Counted from the first letter of the stretch, positions 1 to 11,467 are shown. The stretch: DNA of 64,000 nt from Beverwykella pulmonaria (GCA_001599595.1 BCHH01000002.1:159205-223204), one strand, 5' to 3'. Numbers and translations: made by a program. The notes: generated from the letters alone by a model not told the origin.

Positions 1-2
1 AG

Positions 3-1690
3 TGGAAACGGAACTTCAAAAAGTGGTTTCACAAGGGTGGCAATCTGCAGACAATTGTTGCAATTATCTTCTTAGGTCCACCGGCTCTTGCCTATTACTT
101 TGTTACATGGACGATTTGGCCGGTATGTTGGGTCACGAATTGGATCGCGGAGCAGGTCACGAAGTGGTATGATAAAAACTTTGTGCAGCCACCAAGGGAT
201 TTGTTGAAGCCAAAAGAAGTAGACCGGAGGAGAGAGTCTAGAAGGCTGCGAAATGCAGTGAAGGCTCTGCCATCTGTTAGACCACGAGCTTTGACCCTGG
301 ACTCAAGAAGCCCTCCATGCTCGTTGGAACCTGGAACATCAGTATTACTTTCGACGCCGGAAAAGCAGAATAGGACTAAATGTAAGAAGGCGCAGCCCTG
401 TCTTGAGACCAGCCCATTCAAACAAACGACAATCGTCCAATTTGGAGCGTGCGATTTGTATCGGCTACCGTATGAGCTCCGGCAAAAGATCTGGATGTAC
501 GCGATCGGCGGAAATCATATCCACATTGTCAGGAGAAAAGGACGGTTGGGAAACGTTTATTGCCCAGTCGAGAATCCCACCGAGCCAAACTTCAGAGACA
601 TATGTTGTATGTCAAGAGACCAGGACGGATTTTACGTGCCTACCTCATGGCCCAGAGATACTAAGCCTCTCGGCTTAATGTTGTCCTGCCGTCAAATGTA
701 TGCAAACCATTCTCGAAACAATATCGCTACTGACCATGTATCAGCTATTTAGAAAGTATCGACTTTCTTTACTCTCAAAATACGTTCTCATTTGACGATG
801 TTGAAGTTGTTCCCATCTTCATCAAGAACCTTCTGCCACACCGCGAAAAGCTTATCTCGTCTGTTCACATCGCATTTAATTTCAGCAATCCCCACTTCCG
901 GAAGATTTCATCATGGACTACAGCCGCTCATCCCACAAATAATAACCTGATCTCTTGGAGAATATGCTGCGCTGTTCTTGACAGCCTTCCGAATCTCAAC
1001 TCACTTGTAGCAACATCGCTTATATTAGGTGCTCGCGAGCCCAGATTCCTGCCCATCTTTTCCCAAGAAGTTTTACAGATCTTGAACAATGTTACTGTTG
1101 ACGGTACCTTTACTGTTACGTGGCCTAAGAGCCTGGGACGCGCAGCTGGATATTGGTGGACAAGCAACAATCAGGTACCTGAGAATCTACGGTTCGAAAT
1201 GATACGGCTATCCAATCAACATATGGACCTCCTCGGATTCTTGACTCCTTTCAATGTACAGTGCTTGCACTGCTCAGAGTATAACATCATCCGGAAAGCA
1301 ACAAGGGGCTCCGCGGAAGCAATTGTGACAAGTCAAGAATTTGTAACGGATAACAATGAAATCACGTACGGTGCTTCTCAGGTCACTCGTTATTGGACGT
1401 TCCACACCTTTTGCGGAGGCTGGATCGAGTTTCAGTACGACTGGACCGAGCAGAAATGGAGTGTCACGCAAGGTGCTAAGAAGATTGGGGAGGAGGAAGC
1501 ACAAGCGCATCTGGCTGAGTACCCAAACAGGTACCCGGAGCTTGTAATCTCGCATGAGCGGTTACAGGGGTTGTCGGTTCACCACAGTTCCCCGAGACAC
1601 TATCACTACTATTCATCGGGCAGGTCAATAGATATTCCTACGAGAGATGCTTTCTATAGGAATGTGGGATGGTTGAGCCAGCTGCAATAA
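3..1690 (+). CDS. DUF7730-type fungal protein, 5' partial
   Basis: The frame is open from the window edge, so the start lies upstream. Exons are 3-697 and 757-1690; intron 698-756 is GTATGC...AAAG with a CTGAC branch site, and joining there keeps the frame. An N-terminal hydrophobic stretch (TIVAIIFLGPPALAYYFV) suggests a membrane anchor. It is followed by a basic linker and then the hallmark LPYELRQKIWMYAIGG and LMLSCRQ, typical of the fungal DUF7730 family, which resembles F-box-associated substrate-recognition proteins. After the intron FLYSQNTFSFDD continues the family pattern. The molecular function of the family is unknown. A second member with an intron at the same place lies at 55417-56290. 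The call is firm for family and weaker for the exact acceptor (752 or 756; 756 keeps frame). Confidence 0.72.
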
Positions 1691-1786
1691 GTTCTTTGGT
1701 GGATGCTATAACCTCAAAGCGTTCAGTGGCTCTTACACTAACTCGAATTTCACAATTATTACTCCATCTCCTTGTTCTACATATAA

Positions 1787-1925
1787 TGTAACGGTTTAAG
1801 CTTGTCTAGATGTAGTTAGGTGATCTTGGTCGGACAGCTTATAAGCTGCTCTGACTTGATCTGTCCCAGAACAACGCAGTCTCCTTATGATTATTGTCCC
1901 CATCTGAAAACCCTTGCATATAACC
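1787..1925 (+). repeat. solo-LTR-like repeat, family 2, copy 1
   Basis: It starts TGTAACGGTTTAAGCTTGTC and shares most of about 130 bp with 51363-51500 and, inverted, with 62990-63125. All copies hold a palindromic CTTATAAGC core and a GATCATTGTCCCC-like end. A TG start and dispersal suggest an LTR remnant, but no internal retroelement region or target duplication was found. The 3' border is approximate. Confidence 0.5.
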
Positions 1926-2187
1926 ATCTCGGTTTCTCAGTACTACCCAAGGCGGAAACAGAAAATTATTGGTTTGTTGCTCAAACGCATGGAAGTCAAC
2001 ACGAATTGAGATAAATGAGCAAGTTTGGCGGCAGAAAATGTTTCCAGAGCCTCTTTTTCTTGCTCTGGTCTTCATTTCTTTTCTCACTGAGACGTCATCC
2101 CCGAGGATCTATCGTCCAGGTTATGACATATTAGCTGGCCTTAATGCCACACGCAGGAGTAGATTGTATTGATGTTAAGTATACTGA

Positions 2188-4395
2188 TTCTATCGAGGAG
2201 CTACCGAAGAAATATCTATAGTCTTGCCAAGCACGCTAGGAACCTGCCAAGATAGTGAGCAACTTAGTCACTCTGTAGGAGATGGCTGGGCGCGTATTCT
2301 GTGGTGTGGTGATGCCAACACGATTGTCGTAGCCAATCGCAGGCGCATTTGTGTGTTCAACGTTAAAGGAGGCCTCACGCCACTCAAGTCGCCCAACATA
2401 ATACCGGCGCGCTCAGCGGACTGGATTTTGGATGTGGAGCAGCATCCCAGTAATAAGAACCACTTTACGTCCTTACTTCGACCCGACTTTACCTGGTGGA
2501 GGTGATCTGTCCGAGCAATGATCCTGATTTCGCCTCGGTGTTAGCTGGGGCGGCTGTCAGACTGTCATGGACTCACTTTTGAGGGATGGAAGATGTTACG
2601 CTTCAGCTTTGTGTTCACACATTTTTGGACGAAGGTAAGTCTCCCTACTGCTGATGCGTGTGACTCCGGCTTAACAATGTAGAATGCGTTGTCCTCGTTC
2701 GCTCACGCCTGAACTACCTTGTCACGTTGTATCGCATTGAGGAGTCAAAACTAACCAATGCCTCACAATGGCTTACATCCGACCCGACAACACTCAGTGT
2801 GGAGGGCCTTCGAGGACTTGCCAAATATCATCGCATCGCGCAATTGCACCAAGATAATCTTAGATACAAGGTAAATGGTCTTGGGGATATTGGAAGAGGT
2901 CGCATTTATCAGGATCACGACATCTGGTCCTACTAGTTAACAGCGGTGTTGTCAGACCTCACATGCATCAAATCATACTGTCCAGCACGCCCATGAATAG
3001 CCGCAATACTTTGCCAATCGAGCTCACTTCTTAGTCCAGGGCAGCCAAGCGACAATCCTGCCATCTTAAACTCTAGAAGAGCGACTTGGGAGCAGGTGAG
3101 GACTTTGTAGTGCCAGATGGCTTAGCAGGTATAAAGCACCCTTGTCTAAAGCGCCCGTATTAGCCTCCGAAGCCGATCGAACGCCTGCATTTTGGATTAG
3201 CACAGTATGTGCCTGATTTTCGCTCTCTCTATAAAGCGTTACACGAAACTGCCACGCTCTCGACTTCCTTGGGTATCGAGAGCGCTGAGTCCGTGGACGT
3301 GTCCGTGGTAATCCAAGAGGCGGAAAGATTGTTTTCAGAACATAGTGTTCATGTGGACCCTCCGTTAGGTACATTGTATGTCTAAATGTTGTTGCAGGTT
3401 TGTTCCTGTCTAAAAAAAATCAGGTTGGAATTTGCTAGCATGAGAATCACTGTCTCTAGAGTCGATGAAAGCTCAACCAAATTACTCGAATCCTATAGTG
3501 ATGAGCAACCACAGCAGGCACTAGCAATTCAGAGCATTGCAGCGGGACATGTTCTTGGCCTGACTCACCGTGCTTCGCCATACTCTGCGAACATCGCGTC
3601 TCTATAAGATAACATCCTTCATAACTGGATCGCGCCTTTGCCGAACGGTATCCCTGTTCGTGTCCGTCAGAGCCAAGACCGGCTTGCGCCCCGTATAGCT
3701 GCTGAAATCCTACTCGCCACATCCAGGATACGTCGAATTGAGGGTCCTCAACAGCAGCAACTTGGCTCGCAGCCTGGTTCCAGCCAAGATACCAGGGCTA
3801 CCATTTTGAGACCGACTTCTCAAGTGCCGCTCTCCGATTTTCCGCAGTCTCAGAGTTCATCGTCCTTGCCTAGCGTTGGGTATAGCCCTAGGTATGCGTT
3901 CACCAGTGACAATCCTCTAGGCCGGCTAAGCAAGCACCTACGAATTGAACAACCCTAGACAGAGCCAATTTCCACTAGCATATCCAAGCTCCTGTCACAC
4001 TGGGAGCTTGGCACGGATCCAAAATACTACAGCCGGGAAGTCACTGAGGGTCTACAGGAAGATACAGAAGGCGACGAAGCAAGTCGAGAGAATCGCGATA
4101 AAGTCAAGAGGAAGAAGGAAAGATGAGAGAGGAAACAGAAAAAACAGATGAGTGGTTCAAACCAGCAGCAGCAGTTAGCCAGCCGCAGACGCTGAGGAGT
4201 TCCCCAGGGCCGCTCTTTGGTATAGGCGTTGGCCTTGGTATGAGCAGTCAGTTACTGGCGACCAGCCAGAGCCAGAGTCAAGTCTTTGGGGGATTGGGCG
4301 GATTGGGTGTGCAAAGTCAGGTCGAGCCTGGCAAACATGGAGGTAGACCGACGCTCAAGAAGAAGAAAGGAAAGAAGAGAATTGGTGGGTTCTAA
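2188..4395 (+). pseudogene. RRN6-like Pol I transcription initiation factor, decayed
   Basis: Several reading-frame pieces in order resemble fungal RRN6-like proteins, subunits of the RNA polymerase I core-factor type complex. The pieces are GWARILWCGDANTIVVANRR (near 2285-2345), a strand reading LYLVEVICPSNDPDF, RSRLNYLVTLYRIEES (near 2700-2750), PLPNGIPVRVRQSQDRL (from 3635), HWELGTDPKYYSREV (near 4000) and a C-terminal SQSQ-rich tail ending KKKKGKKRIGGF at 4393. They are not joinable: there is a frame change near 2462, an in-frame TGA at 2580-2582, further breaks between 2940 and 3600, and frame changes near 3950 and 4123. One intron-like segment, 2635-2682, is still recognisable. The 5' end is uncertain. 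A working copy must exist elsewhere if the factor is needed. Confidence 0.68.
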
Positions 4396-5189
4396 GCCCC
4401 GCAATACGTATGAATAATATTCTGTGCTGGATCTTCTCTCTTGACTAGGTGTGAAGAAAAAGTGAACGTGCTTTCGTGGTGCTTGTCCACTTTCGAGATC
4501 GGGACAGCCTGCATTCTCCCGTCTTTCCTGGCCATGTTTCCCACGTTAGAATTTAGCCTGCCTTCGCCTCCGGACAATGGGATGGTGGAGATGATAACAG
4601 CGATAGCAATGTTGCCTTTGAGTGCCAGGGCTGAGAGGGCGTGCAATTTTGGAAGCAAGAGGGCTGGATCGATAAGCGAAGCTAGGATTAGACGACTTGC
4701 TAAGAGGGGTTGTGGAAGGAGGTTTGGGTAATGCGTTGTACGGCTGTTGTTTAAGGTGATTGTTTCATAGACTTGTGACGAGTGTTCGCAAACGAAGGTT
4801 GCAATGATGGCGATTGTCGGGCGGGGCTGCGTGGTCGCACCACCGAAGTACTTTGAAATATATGGACGGACTGGTGAGAGTTGTCCAATTGAATGGCTGG
4901 AGAGCTAAATGACGAGAAAAAAAAAATTCAGTGTTATATGAGCTTCCTTCGGTGCCAAAAAGTCTTCAGTTTACAATGCCTTAAACTGGAATTTGATACT
5001 GCCTCGGCTTCACCAGTGTTTGAATACTGATATTATCCTTCCCTAACATACTCTCTCCCACGTCGTCGACCACGTGGAACCTCCACGCCCACCCCGAAAG
5101 GCGCAATCCAGAAAATTTTCCACTCCAGATGCCGCCTCTGGAAACGCAAAACCAGGTACATTCGTCACTCGACGTGCAAAGCCTACATT
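4396..5189. other. intergenic, no gene seen
   Basis: Short ORFs occur on both strands, but none has a recognisable motif, a plausible splice continuation or coding character. There is an A-run near 4918-4926. Nothing else stands out. Confidence 0.4.
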
Positions 5190-5426
5190 TTAATCCATAA
5201 ACACAAGGTCGGAAAAGCCCGGCGCTCCGGGCGCTAAATTTGGCAACATAGACAGGGGCACCTTGACTGGGTGTACGTTGTGTGCCATATTTTCAGCCCT
5301 ACTCTCTTCTCTCCGACGCGCGTAAATTCTCCGGCCGTTGAAGTAGGCACCTAGAGCGTGCCCGAGATTAAAGGTTGTGAGCGCTGTGCCCGTGATGATT
5401 AGGGCGACGCTGGATGGGCTGAGCAT
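5190..5426 (-). CDS. small putative membrane protein (78 aa)
   Basis: The ORF has an ATG start. Residues 5-30 form one clear hydrophobic segment (VALIITGTALTTFNLGHALG), followed by a short cytoplasmic-looking basic stretch RRIYARRREESRAE and a proline-rich end. Small single-span proteins of this type are common in fungi, but I do not recognise a family. It lies downstream of, and on the same strand as, the MFS gene. It could be a chance ORF; the hydrophobic N-terminus and lack of repeats favour a real gene. No function is proposed. Confidence 0.35.
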   Translation of the reverse strand: MLSPSSVALIITGTALTTFNLGHALGAYFNGRRIYARRREESRAENMAHNVHPVKVPLSMLPNLAPGAPGFSDLVFMD

Positions 5427-6130
5427 GGTGAATGGCTTGTGGAAGAGTTGGTGGGGTTAGGTGGAGTATGAACTTTGAGCTCGAACTTTATCAGGAAGGG
5501 AGGGTAATATTTGGGGGAGTGGACGGGAACTAGCGTAGTACCGTTTGTCTAAGTAGGATTAGAGCGATTGTGGGCGCGAAAGGCGTATGATGTATGTCGT
5601 TCATGGATTGTTAGATGAGATGCAGGACTAACAGACCAGCTTTACACATTTTGCCTGAGAAGAAGCGCCTTCAAAAAGGTAATAGCCCATGTACGCGATG
5701 ACCTTGTGGAAAATTGCCGCGATTGGGCCATCGAATGGAACTCCCTGAATTAACATGAACATCATTTTTGTGCATTTACATGCGCGAGCACATCTAGGAC
5801 GACGCACCGTTTCTCGTGATTGTGACCATTTGATACGAACACGCTGAGAGAGAAGGCGAGGTGTTGCGTGACAGACAGTCTTGACATGCGGTCTTCGATT
5901 GTTGTGAACACTGGACCATTTGTAATGTTGGAACAGCTCGCAAGGATATTAAGTTTTGTCATACGAGACGCGATTGCTGTGATAATATTGACAAGTGTAT
6001 TAAGGATCATTCTATCTATATCTATCCAAGAGAAAAGAGGGAGGTGGATATGGATATGGCGCATAGATCAATCGATTGGTGTACACACAACGTGCTACTC
6101 ATACCGTTGCTCACCTCCCCTGCCATTAAT
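5427..6130. other. intergenic, no gene seen
   Basis: This separates the small membrane ORF from the 3' end of the MFS gene. Only short unsupported ORFs are present. Confidence 0.35.
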
Positions 6131-7931
6131 TCATTCTATTTGCTCACCTGCTGTTGCGCAAAACCATATTGCAATAAACCTAAGTGACGTAGACGAAGTC
6201 CGGTCTATATACGTTAGCCTCTTTCCATCTAATGAGTAGGTCGTAACATACCTCCTATCGCCCATGGTCTCGATCTCGGCATCGGTCTTGCTCTCTAGCC
6301 AAATGTTCCTTTGTCCATGGAGCCTCTTCCTGTTCTCGATGCGGAGGTAGATTGTTGTAGCGAGACTGCCACCAAAGAGGAACACCGCGAGGTAGCCGAG
6401 TTCGACGGAGTGGCCAAGGACGAATCGCGGTGCGTCTTGGTTGCGGTAGATGTTGCTGCTCATGATTCCATTTAAGTTGCCCCATCTGAAAGAAAATTAG
6501 CCTTGATGTTTCCACATTGGTTCAGGCAAGACTTACCCAATGACCATGCCTAGTACAATTCCTCTCTTAAAGACACCCTCGGTATTGTTGCTTACCCAGG
6601 TGATGGTGTTTGGTATCGACGGATATATGCCCAGGGCGGCCAGATATGTGCCAGCATACTTGACCCCGGGGCGATCTGACGCGAGCATCATGATGAAACC
6701 AGTGATAGCCAACATCGACACCCCCAAATTGCATAGCCCTCTCTTCTGGCTCTTATCCGCGTATCGGCCAACGGTGATCGTGAAAACCACAGCAGCAGCA
6801 TACGACGGAACTGACATGAGATTGGCATGGGTCGCTGTATGCACGATGCCAAGTTCCTTGATGATGGTGGGTAAAAACAGTGAGAACGCATACAAGCTGC
6901 CCGCACAGCCCCCGTAAATGGCCATATACAGGTACGTCTTCGGGTCGCCTAGGGCCTGCCATGTATACTTTGAACTCATCGTCTCGTGGCTGGCGCTAGC
7001 TTGTTTGTCTTCTCGGAGGCGGCGGAGGCAGCGGGCGCGCTCGTCGGGAGTAAGAAAGGTGGCTTCGTCTGGAAAATCGGCGACCATCCAGTATGTAGCG
7101 ACGCCAACCAATAGAGTTGCAAGTCCCTATAGATGAGGTGGTCAGATTAGACTCGTAGATAGGGGTGTGTGTGTGTGTGACTTTGGAGCCTTACCTCGAT
7201 GATGAAGATCCACGCCCACCCTCTCTTGTTTCCAATCCCCTCCATCTCAGCAATCGCGGCTGCGAGCAGGCCTCCGAAGGAGCCGGCAAACGCAGCAGCG
7301 GAAAAAAAGATGGCAAGACGAATGCCAAGCTCTTTCCTCCTGTACCAGCACGAAAGGTAGTAGTTCACCCCAGGAAAAAGACCGGCTTCTGTCAAGCCCA
7401 AGAAGAAACGGGCAGTGACCAGACCGGCGAAGTTGTGCACGAGGCCCATGGCTGTCAAGCAGATAGCCCATGTGCACATTATAAGTGGGAGAAATACCCT
7501 TGGGCGCAGACGCTTGAGGAGAACATTGGTGAGCGGCTCAATGATAGAATACGGAATAAAGAAGACGGTGAGACCGAGTCGATATTGTGCGTCAGTCATG
7601 TGAAGGTCAGCCTCCATGCCATAGATCTTTGCATTGCCAATGTTGGACCTGTCGAGGAAAGAGATTAGGTAGAGAAGTGACACCTGCGCTGTTAGTGATT
7701 GTTTGTGGTGGCAGTGGTGAACAAGCTTTAGTGGAACAAAAGGTGGCACGAACCCAAGGAACCAGCGCCCAGTCAAGCTTGCGGAGCAAAGCTTTTTCCT
7801 AACGTCAAAATCAGCCAAAGTTGCGGGATGTAGAAAACACGCACCAACTGCTCCCTCTCCTCAGGGGTTTTGCCCTCATCCGGATCAGGCAGCAAATCAT
7901 GGACACCGACCCCCTCGTGTTTGTGGTCCAT
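6131..7931 (-). CDS. MFS transporter, allantoate permease (Dal5)-type anion:cation symporter
   Basis: Predicted exons on the minus strand are 7845-7931, 7754-7798, 7195-7683, 6537-7126 and 6485 downward; all junctions keep phase. Exon 2 gives the family's LLRKLDWALVPW, followed by SLLYLISFLDRSNIGNAKI (helix 1 and the DRSNIGNA loop). RFFLGLTEAGLFPGVNYY is helix 4/5, and SSNIYRNQDAPRFVLGH is the conserved helix 11 region. About 12 membrane segments are expected; the family imports carboxylates, ureides or vitamins at the plasma membrane. The 3' end is ambiguous. Reading on gives about 522 aa, while a possible intron (6180-6251, 72 nt, a multiple of 3) would drop 24 residues; both end at 6131. 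The ATG at 7931 was chosen because the upstream in-frame codon is TTG. It is divergent from the D-2-hydroxyacid dehydrogenase at 9217. Confidence 0.85.
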
Positions 7932-8034
7932 GTGACTGACGCTGCGTATAGGCGGCAATTAGTGAAGTATATCTTTAGTGTATTTGTTCAAGGATTTGAG
8001 AACTGAAGTTGAGACTCTTGTAGTGAGGAGTCAT

Positions 8035-8556
8035 GTTGCTTTCGTAAATGATCCGATTATATAGAGGAACAGTGAGCGATATTCCTTGCGTCGCCCTCCG
8101 CCATCTGCCCCGTTGAAAGCGTGATCCGATACTCGATCGTAGCTTCGAAAGACTTGGGTCGTACGANAGCTCNCGATGTCTTCTCAGTCACCGTACTCNC
8201 TCGTACACGTTGCTTTCGTAAATGATCCGATTAAANAGAGGAACAGTNAGCGATATTCCTTGCNTCGCCCTCCGCCATCTGCCCCGTTGAAAGCGTGATC
8301 CGATACTCGATCGTAGCTTCGAAAGACTTGGGTCGTACGANAGCTCGCGATGTCTTCTCAGTCACCGTACTCGCTCGTACACGTTGCTTTCGTAAATGAT
8401 CCGATTAAACAGAGGAACAGTGAGCGATATTCCTTGCCTCGCCCTCCGCCATCTACTCCGTTGAAAGCGTGATCCGATACTCGATCGTAGCCTCGAAAGA
8501 CTTGGGTCGTATGATAGCTCACGATGTCTTCTCAGTCAACGTACTCACTCGTACAC
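8035..8556. repeat. tandem repeat, 3 x 174 bp, containing Ns
   Basis: Three head-to-tail units start at 8035, 8209 and 8383, each beginning GTTGCTTTCGTAAATGATCC and each exactly 174 bp. Seven ambiguous bases fall inside the first two units (8167, 8173, 8199, 8236, 8248, 8266, 8341) and nowhere else in the window, which suggests assembly polishing of near-identical copies. The third unit differs mainly by transitions at CpG sites, such as CGTACGA versus CGTATGA. The array lies between two divergent genes. Confidence 0.9.
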
Positions 8557-9216
8557 GTTGCGCAGTCACCTTTACGCCCATCGTGAAGCCCAGGTCTTGG
8601 ACATCTTGGTGTAGGTCCCATGGCCTCCCTCTAATTGGTCACATGATATTATTTTCGCCTGTTTGAGCATTGTATTTGCAATTCCAAGACCGTGGTAAAA
8701 TCCCTGTGAATCATACGACGCGAACCAAGACCGTATAGAATGCTCTCACCATATCGGCTAGCTGCCCATGGGGTAAGCATGATCTTCGACAAGGAAGATT
8801 GGCAGGGGTCACGGCGATCTGGACTTCCGGCGGCACATCCCCGGTAGGGAATGGAATCCTTCTCTCCCCGTATACCAAGCGCGCGGATTAGGCTAAAGGC
8901 AAGCGAGGGCTGACCCTGCCGCTATCAGTCTGAGTGCCGGGCTTGGGTTGTAATGCTAAGGTCTGATGATACTGAGGAGACGACGAAGACAACACGTGGG
9001 CGCGCTTTCTCCTACCTGTATATTTCATCGACGCGCAGCGCGTACATGCGTGTCACCTCCACTTCATCCATTATTACACCCCTGACAACATTAACGAACT
9101 TCAAATTATATCACAGCAATTTGCTGCTCAGTGTAGGCGGGAGGCCCCGCACCACATGGTCAGATCACGAAGTCGCTGAGCACAATCGCAGAAGTGTAAC
9201 ACGAACCACCAATCAA
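8557..9216. other. upstream region of the dehydrogenase gene
   Basis: About 660 bp from the tandem array to the dehydrogenase ATG. The reading frame of the dehydrogenase is open upstream to 8953, but the extra residues do not look like family sequence. No defined promoter element is assigned. Confidence 0.35.
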
Positions 9217-10284
9217 ATGGGCGACTACCAGGCGGACGTATACGCCACTCCAGTATCTCCAGACTCTAAGCCGAAGCTCGCCTTCTTTTCAACACGGCCC
9301 TACGACGTCAAGTTCTTCCAAGAGGCACATGCACGGAGCTTCTCCTCTAAGTTCGAAGTAACATTCCACGCGTTCAAGCTCACCAAAGACACGGCCATCC
9401 TCGCCAAAGATGCCATCGCCGTTTGTATCTTCGTCAACGACCCCCTGGGCGCTGACCTTCTCCACATCCTTCATGGATACGGTGTCCGGGCCGTGCTCCT
9501 CCGCTGCAGCGGCTTCGACGCCGTCGACCTCGAGGTAGCTGAAGAGCTTGGAATGATCGTCGCCAATGTCCCCGACTACTCTCCTGAATCCATAGCTGAG
9601 TTCGCCGTCGCACAAATCCAGACATTGAATCGCAAGACGCACCGCGCATACAACCGCGTCCGCGAAGGTAACTTCAGTCTGAACGGGCTCATCGGCTTTA
9701 CGCTGCATGGCAAGACCGTTGGCATCATAGGGACAGGTAAAATTGGCACTGCTACTGCGAGAATCCTACACGGTTTCGGCTGCATTGTGTTCGGATACGA
9801 TCTCTATCCTAGCGAAGCCTTCAAGCAGTACGGCGAGTTCACTGATCTCGACACGCTCATTGCGAAGAGCGACATTGTCAGCCTGCACTGTCCATTAATG
9901 GAGGCTACGAGGCATCTCGTCAACGAATCGTTCCTGAGAAAGATGAAGAAGGGTGCTATGCTAGTCAATACCTCGCGCGGTGCACTCATTGACACCGCAG
10001 CCGCCGTTGCAGCACTTAAGGATGGTAGCCTCGGTGGTCTTACCATAGATGTATACGAAGGCGAAGAGCCCGTCTTCTACAGCGACCATTCCGGCGAAGT
10101 GATTGCGGATGATTTGTTGATGCGGTTGATGACGTTTCCAAATGCGCTGATTTGTGGGCATCAGGCTTTCTTCACGGAGGAGTCGTTGGAGAAGATTGCC
10201 GAGACAACGTTGACGAACATGGAGGATTGTGTGGAAGGCAGAGAGTGCAAGAACGCGCTTACCAAGGTGGAGGCAAGGCCGTAG
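9217..10284 (+). CDS. D-isomer specific 2-hydroxyacid dehydrogenase (D-lactate dehydrogenase-like), 355 aa
   Basis: An NAD-dependent cytosolic enzyme that interconverts D-2-hydroxyacids and 2-oxoacids. Substrate-domain catalytic Arg is in LLRCSGFDAVDLEVA (near residue 95). The Rossmann motif GIIGTGKIGTATARI is near residue 170, the signature VNTSRGALIDT near 250. The catalytic Glu lies in DVYEGEEPVFY and the catalytic His in CGHQAFFTEESLE near 314. The EGEEP plus HQAF pattern matches the D-lactate dehydrogenase branch rather than formate or phosphoglycerate dehydrogenases. The ATG at 9217 (MGDYQ) was chosen over the longer open frame from 8953 because it gives the normal family length. Intronless. 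It is divergent from the MFS carboxylate-type transporter, so a shared role in uptake and oxidation of an organic acid is plausible but inferred. Confidence 0.9.
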   Translation: MGDYQADVYATPVSPDSKPKLAFFSTRPYDVKFFQEAHARSFSSKFEVTFHAFKLTKDTAILAKDAIAVCIFVNDPLGADLLHILHGYGVRAVLLRCSGFDAVDLEVAEELGMIVANVPDYSPESIAEFAVAQIQTLNRKTHRAYNRVREGNFSLNGLIGFTLHGKTVGIIGTGKIGTATARILHGFGCIVFGYDLYPSEAFKQYGEFTDLDTLIAKSDIVSLHCPLMEATRHLVNESFLRKMKKGAMLVNTSRGALIDTAAAVAALKDGSLGGLTIDVYEGEEPVFYSDHSGEVIADDLLMRLMTFPNALICGHQAFFTEESLEKIAETTLTNMEDCVEGRECKNALTKVEARP

Positions 10285-10799
10285 TGAGTAGTGGGAAGAG
10301 GATTTAATATTTAGAATTGATACCCCACTTTGTCCAGAGGTCTTGGGCGTTGGACGGAGCGCTGCATGTTTCTGTGTGCGTGGGTTGCTGGATACCAACC
10401 ACGCAAAGGACGGCGATACACTTTTTCTTCGATAGAGAGTGCTAACCCTCGATAAGCTAATGTCTATTCTCTCATTGCCGATTTTTATAAAGAGCATCGA
10501 TTGTGATGGCTTGCGTGGTCCATTCATCTTGGCTGTGTTCCCGTATGTCACACCAAAACGCCTCTTTTCTTTCTTCTTCACCGCCAGTCTACATCACCCA
10601 ACTCTTGGCAGATCATCAAGATAGGTGATTGGAATTCTAAACATATTTGCTTTTCTCTACTACCTTGATCGCCGACCTACACACCATCAACATCCCACTC
10701 GATTACCAACCCCTCGTTCCACCTTTGACGCCTTGTAAGGCATAGATATCAGTCGCAGGCAGCCTTCCTCGCTTCGTCGGGCCGAGGCGCATTGCGCAG
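10285..10799. other. intergenic, no gene seen
   Basis: AT-rich 3' flank of the dehydrogenase leading into repeat copy A. No gene or RNA motif seen. Confidence 0.35.
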
Positions 10800-10956
10800 T
10801 GTAAGCTGGAGTGTGTGGGAAAGAGTATAAAGATGTGTATTGTATGTCTGTGTGTATGTATATGTGTGTTAGATGTGTGTGTATGAGATATGTACAGCTG
10901 ATATAACGGACTGATTAGTCAGTGGCATATCCACGTGACAGAGTTTCCTGCTTACA
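10800..10956 (+). repeat. TGTAAGC-family short LTR-like repeat, copy A
   Basis: It begins TGTAAGCTGG and ends GCTTACA, 157 bp, with the family core TGTACAGCTGATAT...GACTGATTAGTCAGTGGC. A TG-rich microsatellite expansion makes it longer than other copies. No target duplication is visible at its ends. Confidence 0.65.
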
Positions 10957-11274
10957 CCCCCCTCGGTTTTGAACGCTTGAAGCTGATGTAATCAAAAACA
11001 ACCCCCTGCCTTTATCAGACAGAGCTGCAAGATGTGTGGGCCTGTCCTGCCGTAGGTGCGGTGTTCCGCTGTATGCAGGCCTATCAACCACTATTGGTGC
11101 AGTTCCAGATTGGATAATCGATATTTGCTTTTCGCGATCTATGTGAAGGTTCATGGTATTTTGTGACAGCAATGTACAGAAATTGAATACAAAGATTGAA
11201 TATAAAGTTGAATGAGATACACAAGACATTTTTGTAGTAGAAGTAGTGTTGAAGTTGATTGTTGATAAATGGTT

Positions 11275-11467
11275 GAGATGGTTGACGAGGACGAGGCGTC
11301 CATGTGTGAAGGATATTGATGACTTGATTGATGTTATGATTGGTGATTGATGATGTGATTGATGATGATTTGATTGATAATTCGATTGATGATTCAATAG
11401 CTGATTTGATTGATAATTCGATTGATGATTCAATAGCTGATTTGATTGATGATTCGATTGGTGATTA
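11275..11467. repeat. GATTGAT minisatellite
   Basis: A low-complexity stretch built on GATTGATGATT. It contains two perfect tandem copies of a unit of about 36 nt (GATTTGATTGATAATTCGAT onward) and a partial third. On the minus strand it reads as QSNHQSN-type repeats continuing the Copia gag relic, so it may be an expanded tract inside that relic. Confidence 0.75.

Noticed and set aside
8035..8556. Tandem array considered as a CRISPR-like array
   Set aside because: The units are contiguous 174-bp repeats without spacers, and the organism is a fungus.
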